DNA from: CAJBVG01 sp044337515 | Lineage (GTDB): Bacteria > Bacteroidota > Bacteroidia > Sphingobacteriales > Sphingobacteriaceae | Assembly: GCA_044337515.1 (NCBI GenBank) | Contig: JBIINK010000048.1 | Location: forward strand, 1 to 16,494 | DNA: 16,494 nucleotides | Direction: 5' to 3' | Part shown: positions 7,265 to 12,703 of the stretch, piece after piece | Layout of the letters: the number at the start of each line of letters is the position of its first letter | Position numbering within the stretch: the stretch's first letter is position 1 | Notes under the pieces: model-generated | The model's database searches: none | Seen by the model: only the letters and a program-made list of their open reading frames with translations | What the model was told of the DNA's origin: nothing | Program-made: the position numbers and the translations under genes

Positions 7265-8188
7265 TTACCAATCCAACATTTCTAAAATTCGATTTAAATC
7301 ATCTGTCGAAAGGAATGGAATATTAATATTCCCCTTGCCTTTATCGTCTGCTTTAATCAATACTTTATTGCCGAATTTAGAACTTAAATCGTCTTGTATT
7401 TTTTGATACTCGAAATTATTCGTTAGGAATTTACCATTGTTACTTACTTTTTCTTTGCCTTCTTTTTTAGGAGTAAGCATTGAACGAACTAAGTCTTCAA
7501 CTTTACGAACTGATAAGTCTTTAGTTAAAATCTCTTTAAACACATACAGTTGTTGGTCGATATTCTCCATGCTTACCATGGCTCTAGCATGACCCATTGA
7601 AATCTGTTGATCGCGAATGGCTGCTTGAATCATTGGAGGTAATTTCAATAAACGTAAGTAGTTGGTAACAGTCGTTCTATTTTTCCCTACACGTTCACCT
7701 AATTCATCTTGCTTTAAATTACACTCATCAATCATGCGTTGGAAACTAAAGGCAACTTCCATTGCATTTAAATTTTCACGTTGAATGTTTTCAATTAAAG
7801 CCATCTCGATCATTTCTTGATCGTTGGCCGTTCTGATGTATGCAGGAACTTCTGTCAATCCTGCTATTTTACTAGCACGAAGTCTACGTTCACCTGAAAT
7901 TAATTGATATGATTTTGCTGATAATCGACGAACAGTAAGAGGTTGAATAATCCCTTGCAATTTTATCGACTCTGCTAATTCGTTTAATGCTTCTTCTTCA
8001 AACTGATCTCTAGGTTGAAAAGGGTTGGCTTCTATTTGATTTAATGGAATAGCTGCAATTGAATTTACTGCGGGCTGAGCATTAGCTGTGGTTCCAATTG
8101 CGGAATCTGCATTTGCTACTTGGTCTTTATCACTTAATAAAGCTCCTAATCCTTTCCCTAAGGCATTTCTTTTTACAGCACTACTCAT
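7265..8188 (-). CDS. parB: Chromosome-partitioning protein ParB
   Basis: ParB is a CTP-dependent clamp that loads at parS centromere sites and works with ParA in origin segregation. The 307-residue protein has the ParA-contacting N-terminus KRNALGKGLGALL (6-18), a ParB/Srx-type domain with NPFQPR (55-60), the CTP-binding motif GERRLRA (99-105) and ENIQRENLNAME (133-144). A helix-turn-helix follows (about 157-183, LKQDELGERVGKNRTTVTNY) that contacts parS. The C-terminal part (about 260-307) would form the dimerisation domain. The start overlaps the end of parA by 8 nt, indicating translational coupling. It is chromosomal in type, given the housekeeping operon partners. I found no full parS consensus in the window. 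Confidence 0.97.
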   Translation of the reverse strand: MSSAVKRNALGKGLGALLSDKDQVANADSAIGTTANAQPAVNSIAAIPLNQIEANPFQPRDQFEEEALNELAESIKLQGIIQPLTVRRLSAKSYQLISGERRLRASKIAGLTEVPAYIRTANDQEMIEMALIENIQRENLNAMEVAFSFQRMIDECNLKQDELGERVGKNRTTVTNYLRLLKLPPMIQAAIRDQQISMGHARAMVSMENIDQQLYVFKEILTKDLSVRKVEDLVRSMLTPKKEGKEKVSNNGKFLTNNFEYQKIQDDLSSKFGNKVLIKADDKGKGNINIPFLSTDDLNRILEMLDW

Positions 8189-8984
8189 TGTTTGAATCTA
8201 ATTTAATTTCTTCTTTCGCTAATCCGTTCTTCACCAAAATCTCTTTGGCTAAATTTAAATAATTGATAGCTCCTTTACTGGTTGCATCATGCATAATAAC
8301 CGATACTCCGAAACTTGGAGCCTCACTCAATCTTGTATTTCGTTGTATGATGGTATCAAAAACTAAATCTTGGAAATGTGTTTTCACTTCTTCCACTACT
8401 TGGTTTGATAAACGTAAACGAACATCGTACATGGTTAATAAAATCCCTTCAATTTGTAAATCTGGATTTAATCTTGCTTGTACAATTTTTATGGTATTTA
8501 ATAATTTTCCTAATCCTTCTAACGCGAAGTATTCGCATTGTACTGGGATAATAACAGAATCAGCTGCAGTTAAGGAGTTGATGGTAATTAAACCTAAAGA
8601 TGGTGAACAATCGATAATGATAAAATCATATTGGTCTTTAATTTTCGCAAACACTTCTTTCATTTTATGTTCACGATCAGTTAAATTGATCATCTCGATT
8701 TCAGCACCTACTAAGTCAATATGTGCAGGAATTAAATCCAAATTAGGAGTATTCGTTTGAAGTATCGCTTCCTTAGGATCAATCCCATTGATGATACACT
8801 CGTATATACTCGATTTGATTTCACGTGGGTCGTACCCAATCCCCGAAGTCGCATTTGCTTGTGGATCTGCATCCACTAGCAAGGTCTTGAATTCTAATAC
8901 AGCCAAACTAGCAGCCAAGTTAATTGAAGAGGTTGTTTTACCAACTCCACCTTTTTGATTTGCTAATGCAATAATTTTTCCCAT
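8181..8984 (-). CDS. parA: Chromosome-partitioning ATPase ParA (Soj-like)
   Basis: This 267-residue ParA/MinD-family ATPase drives segregation of ParB-parS complexes. The deviant Walker A box is KGGVGKTT (11-18), with the signature lysine at the start. The switch I region is DADPQANAT (38-46) and the Walker B-type segment is IIDCSP (123-128). There is no long N-terminal DNA-binding extension, so it is the chromosomal Soj-like type rather than a P1-type plasmid ParA. It is the first gene of the five-gene operon and overlaps parB by 8 nt. Its leader holds an AT-rich hairpin with a U-tract that ends 12 nt before the ATG, which may affect expression. Confidence 0.97.
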   Translation of the reverse strand: MGKIIALANQKGGVGKTTSSINLAASLAVLEFKTLLVDADPQANATSGIGYDPREIKSSIYECIINGIDPKEAILQTNTPNLDLIPAHIDLVGAEIEMINLTDREHKMKEVFAKIKDQYDFIIIDCSPSLGLITINSLTAADSVIIPVQCEYFALEGLGKLLNTIKIVQARLNPDLQIEGILLTMYDVRLRLSNQVVEEVKTHFQDLVFDTIIQRNTRLSEAPSFGVSVIMHDATSKGAINYLNLAKEILVKNGLAKEEIKLDSNNE

Positions 8985-8996
8985 GGTCTAAATCTC

Positions 8997-9055
8997 AAAA
9001 AAAACATGAAAATGTTTTTAAATGCTCATAAAAAGGCATTTTTTCACATTTTCAT
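8997..9055 (-). terminator. AT-rich hairpin with U-tract directly upstream of parA (terminator or attenuator)
   Basis: Arms at 9006-9025 and 9036-9055 are complementary at 16 of 20 positions: an outer 10-bp stem (ATGAAAATGT with ACATTTTCAT), a 4-nt internal loop, an inner 6-bp stem (AAATGC with GCATTT) and a 10-nt loop. On the minus strand the hairpin is followed, after one G, by eight Ts (9004-8997), as in an intrinsic terminator. It could end transcription of the upstream BtuF-like gene. However, it lies only 12 nt before the parA ATG, and a possible -7 element (TATTTTAG, 9070-9063) precedes it, so it may sit inside the parA leader. Confidence 0.6.
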
Positions 9056-9131
9056 AGATTTGCTAAAATACGAATCTTTTTCGCATAATGTAGGCAAAAG
9101 TCAAAAAGCTTAATCCTTGAAAACTAATGAT

Positions 9132-9683
9132 TTATACTATTGCAGGCATTTGTTCCCAATACAGACCTTCCATGCCATAAAAAAATTGATTCACCTGTAG
9201 TATTTCGGCAATCATCTCAGCAGTGTCGATTAATCCCTCACCAGGGTTATGGAAATAGGTAATTCCATCGGCTACAAACACATGCCCTTTTTGAACTGCT
9301 TTCAATTTTTTCCAATCGTCGGTTTGAATAGACTCTTCCAATTGGATGCGAGTAGAGTCTTTCGTATTTCCATTAATCGCGATTATAATTCCATCTGGCT
9401 CAGAAGCTAAAAGTTCATTAAATGTAATGGTAGTAGTTGGTTCTGTGGCATTTACTAAAAGATGTTCTCCTCCTGCATTATCAACGAGCTCTGGAATCCA
9501 TTTCCCAGCAACAACAATAGGATCGATAGATTCTAAACAAAGTATACGTGGGCGATTTTTAACGAATTTAACTTTATGCTTGATAAGTTCTACACGCTCA
9601 AGCCACGACTCTGCAAGGCTTGCGTCTTGTTGTTCTGCTACTGAAATTAATTCTGCTAGAGAATTTACACTTTTATAACTCAT
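9132..9683 (-). CDS. BtuF-like ABC substrate-binding protein, C-terminal lobe only
   Basis: This 183-residue protein matches the second half of cobalamin/iron-complex binding proteins (helical-backbone type III fold). Residues about 8-42 look like the long linker helix. RILCLESIDPIVVAGKWIPE (45-64), LVDNAGG, then ITFNELLASEPDGIIIAI (86-103) and VFVADGITYFHNPGEGLIDT (135-154) form the C-terminal lobe. Full-length relatives have a signal peptide and an N-terminal lobe of about 100 residues; both are absent here. An in-frame stop (TAA, 9695-9693) lies three codons upstream of the ATG. The sequence beyond belongs to the divergent OppA-like gene, so a simple frameshift does not restore the missing part. 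Without a signal peptide it would be cytoplasmic. It may be a decayed remnant or a repurposed single lobe. No permease or ATPase genes adjoin it. Confidence 0.75.
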   Translation of the reverse strand: MSYKSVNSLAELISVAEQQDASLAESWLERVELIKHKVKFVKNRPRILCLESIDPIVVAGKWIPELVDNAGGEHLLVNATEPTTTITFNELLASEPDGIIIAINGNTKDSTRIQLEESIQTDDWKKLKAVQKGHVFVADGITYFHNPGEGLIDTAEMIAEILQVNQFFYGMEGLYWEQMPAIV

Positions 9684-9715
9684 GATAAACTTTTACATTG
9701 CGAAAGTAACAAATT
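9684..9715. promoter_or_regulatory. Compact divergent promoter region
   Basis: Only 32 nt separate the divergent BtuF-like and OppA-like genes. On the minus strand TACTTTCG (9708-9701) differs from TAnnTTTG at one defined position. On the plus strand TACATTGC (9694-9701) resembles the same box with one T missing. If these are the -7 elements, the two promoters overlap and both leaders are very short. The -33 elements would fall inside the opposing coding sequences. No clear Shine-Dalgarno sequence is seen, as is common in this phylum. Confidence 0.4.
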
Positions 9716-11347
9716 ATGAGAAGCGTACCGAAAATCTTAATCACCATTTTTATCGCAAGTGTTATTTCCTGCACAAAATCAAAGGAAGATCAACGCGTAG
9801 TATTTCGTTTAAACATGGATGTGGGCGTTACTTCCCTCGACCCAGCATTTGCTCGTAATCAGATGAACATTTGGTGTGTAAATGCACTATTCAACGGACT
9901 AACACAACTTGATACAAACTTGCAGGTTAGACCTTCAATAGCTAAAACCTGGGAACAATCGAACAATGGGTTAACCTACACTTTTCACTTAAGAAGTGAT
10001 GTATTTTTCCATGACCACGAATTATTCAAAGGTGGCAAAGGAAGAAAAGTTACAGCCTCAGACTTTGTATATTCATTCTATAGAATAGTTGACCCTAAAG
10101 TGGCCTCTGCTGGAGCATGGATTTTTAATGATAAGATTGATACCACTCAACCGTTTTTAGCACTCAACGACACTACGTTAGTAGTGAACTTACAAAAACC
10201 ATTCCCTGCCTTCCCGTCGTTAATGAGTATTCAATATTGTTCGGTAGTGCCAAAAGAAGTTTGCGAATTTTATGGAAAAGAATTTCGCAATCACCCAGTA
10301 GGTACTGGTCCTTTTCAATTTAAATATTGGAAAGAAGGAGAAGTGATGGCCTTCCTAAAAAACGAACATTATTTTGAAAAGGAAGGCGACCAAAAACTTC
10401 CTTATTTAGATGCCATTAAGATTAGTTTTATAAGTGATAAGCAAACTGCGTTTCTAGCTTTTCTGAAAAATGATTTGGATTTCTTTTCTGGAATAGATGG
10501 TAGTTATCGAAATGATGTATTGTATAAAAATGGTGAACTGAAAGAGAAATATAAAAACAGATTTACCTTAAAAAAAGCACCGTATTTAAACACAGAATAC
10601 CTTGGAATGCTTGTAGATTCAACACTCCCAATCGTTAAGAATTCTCCTTTAAAAGATAAACGCGTTCGTCAAGCGATAAACTACGCGATTGATCGAAGAA
10701 AGATGATTCGGTACTTGCAAAACAATATTGGGATACCGGGGCATGCAGGTTTTTTACCTGAAGGGATGCCAGGATACGATAAGAACAAAGTGGTTGGATA
10801 TTCTTATCAACCCGAGAAAGCAAAAAAACTATTAGCAGAAGCTGGTTTTCCGGAAGGAAAAAATATGCCAGAGATCACATTGAATACCACTTCAACTTAC
10901 AGAGATTTAATAGAGTTTGTGCAAAACGAATTGCAGAATGTTGGAATACGAGCAAAAGTAGAAGTACACCAAGGTTCTAGTTTACGAGAACTCATTTCTA
11001 AAAATAATGTTAATTTTTTCAGAGGTTCGTGGATTGCAGATTACCCTGATGGTGAAAATTATTTAGCTGTATTTTACTCGAAGAATTTTGTTCCGAACGG
11101 ACCAAATTACACTCATTTCTACAAACCAGAATTTGATAAATTATTCGAAGCATCGTTCTATGAAGCTAATGATTCCATACGTTTCCAGATGTACCAAGAG
11201 ATGGAACGAATAGTTTTAGAGGAAGCACCGATGGTTATTTTATTTTATGACCAATCGGTTCGACTCATCCCTAAAAACATTTCAGGCATTCCAGGAAATC
11301 CTTTAAATATTTTGGATTTAAAACATGCGAAAAAAGTGGTGAACTAG
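9716..11347 (+). CDS. OppA-like peptide ABC transporter substrate-binding lipoprotein
   Basis: This 543-residue protein belongs to solute-binding family 5 (peptide, nickel and similar ligands). Its signal peptide ends in a lipobox-like SVISC with Cys19 as the presumed lipidated residue, so it should be membrane-anchored in the periplasm. Landmarks are TSLDPAFARNQMN near residue 40, LTQLDTNLQVRPSIAKTWE (63-81), the hallmark YTFHLRSDVFFHDHELFKGG followed by KVTASDFVYSFYRIVDP, then the mid-protein segment DKRVRQAINYAIDRRKMIRY. Length matches the family. No permease or ATPase genes lie nearby, so its transport partners must be elsewhere. The stop codon overlaps that of the convergent gene at the palindrome CTAG (11344-11347). 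A dipeptide or oligopeptide ligand is the likeliest guess, but ligand specificity cannot be read. Confidence 0.9.
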   Translation: MRSVPKILITIFIASVISCTKSKEDQRVVFRLNMDVGVTSLDPAFARNQMNIWCVNALFNGLTQLDTNLQVRPSIAKTWEQSNNGLTYTFHLRSDVFFHDHELFKGGKGRKVTASDFVYSFYRIVDPKVASAGAWIFNDKIDTTQPFLALNDTTLVVNLQKPFPAFPSLMSIQYCSVVPKEVCEFYGKEFRNHPVGTGPFQFKYWKEGEVMAFLKNEHYFEKEGDQKLPYLDAIKISFISDKQTAFLAFLKNDLDFFSGIDGSYRNDVLYKNGELKEKYKNRFTLKKAPYLNTEYLGMLVDSTLPIVKNSPLKDKRVRQAINYAIDRRKMIRYLQNNIGIPGHAGFLPEGMPGYDKNKVVGYSYQPEKAKKLLAEAGFPEGKNMPEITLNTTSTYRDLIEFVQNELQNVGIRAKVEVHQGSSLRELISKNNVNFFRGSWIADYPDGENYLAVFYSKNFVPNGPNYTHFYKPEFDKLFEASFYEANDSIRFQMYQEMERIVLEEAPMVILFYDQSVRLIPKNISGIPGNPLNILDLKHAKKVVN

Positions 11348-11985
11348 AATCTCTTTTGCAAGAATTCGTAGAATTGATTTTTAGCTGTTTCTTTTTCTTC
11401 CCATGCATAAGGCATATAGCAAGTAGAATTTAAATAAAACTCTACCTCTTCCCAAGAATCTAAGGTTGCCAAATGGGTAACCACTTTATCGAAATCTTTT
11501 TGATCGGTATTGAAAAGCTCATTGATAAAAAAGAAACGCTCGTTTAAAGAGAAATTTAAATCCTTATGGAAAAAAGAATTTTTTAACGAATCGGCTAAAG
11601 AACTTTCTTTTATTTGACTCGATAATTTTTCGTGTAGGCTTAATTCGTTTGCAAATTCTTCTGCAGCAGTTTCTTCTGTATGTACTTGTTGAGTTGGCTC
11701 ATCAATGATTTCTTGAGCAGGTTCTTCAATTGGGAATTGGACAGCTGTTTTGCGAACTGGAATACTCGACATGTGAACATGGGCACTTCCTGTTTCAGAT
11801 GATTTTTGATCTTCTAAAACTTGACGCAAGAATGCAGCTTGTTCAGCCAAATAACGCAGGTTAGACAAATAGGTTTCTACCTCTACCCCATCAATTTTAT
11901 AATCGTTTCTAATCCAATTACTTGATAATAATTGCAATTCCTCGCTAATTAGGGCGATTTTGTCAATATAAATTTGTTTGTCCAT
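11344..11985 (-). CDS. Uncharacterised two-part acidic-linker protein
   Basis: I know no function for this 213-residue soluble protein, though it resembles hypothetical proteins found across Bacteroidota. The N-terminal part (1-62) is predicted helical (IYIDKIALISEELQLL, then VETYLSNLRYLAEQAAFLRQVLE). Residues about 63-115 form a low-complexity linker rich in Glu, Pro, Ser and Thr. The C-terminal part (about 117-213) has the conserved-looking block FSLNERFFFINELFNTDQKD (145-164), then THLATLDSWEEVEFYLNS (170-187) and a basic end. There is no signal peptide or membrane segment. I chose the ATG at 11985; a TTG four codons earlier (11997) is possible but less likely. It is divergent from tdk (73-nt gap), and its stop overlaps that of the OppA-like gene. 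Confidence 0.8.
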   Translation of the reverse strand: MDKQIYIDKIALISEELQLLSSNWIRNDYKIDGVEVETYLSNLRYLAEQAAFLRQVLEDQKSSETGSAHVHMSSIPVRKTAVQFPIEEPAQEIIDEPTQQVHTEETAAEEFANELSLHEKLSSQIKESSLADSLKNSFFHKDLNFSLNERFFFINELFNTDQKDFDKVVTHLATLDSWEEVEFYLNSTCYMPYAWEEKETAKNQFYEFLQKRF

Positions 11986-12058
11986 TTTGAATTTCAATGC
12001 TGTAAATATACATTTTCAGTTGGATAAATTTTGTATTTTCACGGCAACAATTGGCAAC
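11986..12058. promoter_or_regulatory. Divergent promoter region with GGCAAC direct repeat before tdk
   Basis: This 73-nt gap must carry promoters for both tdk (plus) and the uncharacterised gene (minus). On the plus strand TATTTTCA is a weak match to TAnnTTTG. On the minus strand TATATTTA differs from the consensus only at the final G. Two GGCAAC copies (12043-12048 and 12053-12058) separated by AATT stand directly against the tdk ATG; they could be a small operator or chance. Neither promoter assignment is firm. Confidence 0.4.
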
Positions 12059-12634
12059 ATGACATTATTTAACGAACCATTTCAGCGTAAACAATTAACG
12101 AGAGGAAGCATAGAAGTAATTTGTGGTTCGATGTTTTCGGGTAAAACCGAAGAGTTGATTCGTAGATTAAGGCGTGCAGAATATGCGAAGCTAACTTGCG
12201 AAATATTCAAGCCAGCGATGGATACGCGTTATGATGACAAAGCAATTGTTTCTCACGATTTAAATTCAATTCAATCCACTCCAGTTACGAGTTCGGAATC
12301 CATTTTGCTTTTATCGAATAATGTTCAAGTTGTGGGAATTGATGAAGCTCAGTTTTTTGATGATGAGTTGCCATCGGTATGTGTAAAATTAGCTGCGAAA
12401 GGCATACGTGTTATTGTTGCCGGATTAGATATGGATTACCTTGGGCAACCCTTTGGGCCAATGCCTAGTTTAATGGCGGTTGCAGAGTATGTAACTAAAG
12501 TACAAGCCGTATGTGTTCAATGTGGCAATTCAGCCAGTCATTCGTACAGAAAAGTTTCTAATGATAGCCAAGTTTTACTTGGAGAGAAAGAGAGTTACGA
12601 GCCAAGATGTAGGGCTTGTTTTAATCTTGGTTAA
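12059..12634 (+). CDS. tdk: Thymidine kinase (type II)
   Basis: This cytoplasmic enzyme phosphorylates thymidine to dTMP with ATP (pyrimidine salvage). The 191-residue protein fits the type II family length. The P-loop is GSMFSGKTEEL (23-33). DEAQFF (95-100) carries the Walker B Asp and the catalytic Glu96. The lasso/zinc module has CVQC (152-155) and CRAC (184-187), giving a four-cysteine zinc site. The segment GEKESYEPRCR closes the thymidine pocket. I start at the ATG 12059 (MTLFNEPF). An in-frame ATG at 11978 would add 27 residues unlike the family and would run into the divergent gene. It converges on the S8 protease gene across a short repeat region. Confidence 0.96.
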   Translation: MTLFNEPFQRKQLTRGSIEVICGSMFSGKTEELIRRLRRAEYAKLTCEIFKPAMDTRYDDKAIVSHDLNSIQSTPVTSSESILLLSNNVQVVGIDEAQFFDDELPSVCVKLAAKGIRVIVAGLDMDYLGQPFGPMPSLMAVAEYVTKVQAVCVQCGNSASHSYRKVSNDSQVLLGEKESYEPRCRACFNLG

Positions 12635-12640
12635 TCGAAC

Positions 12641-12694
12641 TTGCGAACTAACGAATTTGCGAACTAACAGTTATTTCGTCAGTTCGCAGTTTCG
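12641..12694. repeat. Direct and inverted TTGCGAACTAAC repeats between convergent genes
   Basis: TTGCGAACTAAC occurs twice in tandem (12641-12652 and 12657-12668, period 16). The second copy can pair with GTCAGTTCGCA (12678-12688), with one mismatch and a 9-nt loop. CGAA/TTCG (12652-12655 with 12691-12694) extends the stem after a 2-nt internal loop. It lies in the 69-nt gap between the convergent tdk and protease genes, so a bidirectional terminator is the likely role. It lacks a long T-tract. Confidence 0.65.
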
Positions 12695-12703
12695 TCGTTT
12701 CGA

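Noticed and set aside
8263..8760. 165-codon open frame on the plus strand within parA
   Set aside because: It is antisense to an unmistakable ParA. Its translation has no recognisable domain and reflects codon structure of the real gene.
8817..8832. parS-like TTTCACGTG inside parA
   Set aside because: Only 10 of 16 positions match, with the right half lost. The bases encode a conserved-looking DPREI stretch of ParA, which explains them.
9346..9678. 110-codon open frame antisense to the BtuF-like gene
   Set aside because: It is low in recognisable motifs and explained by the minus-strand gene, which has clear family signatures.
11978..12058. Earlier ATG giving thymidine kinase 27 extra residues
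   Set aside because: The added residues do not resemble the family and would overlap the divergent gene and its promoter.
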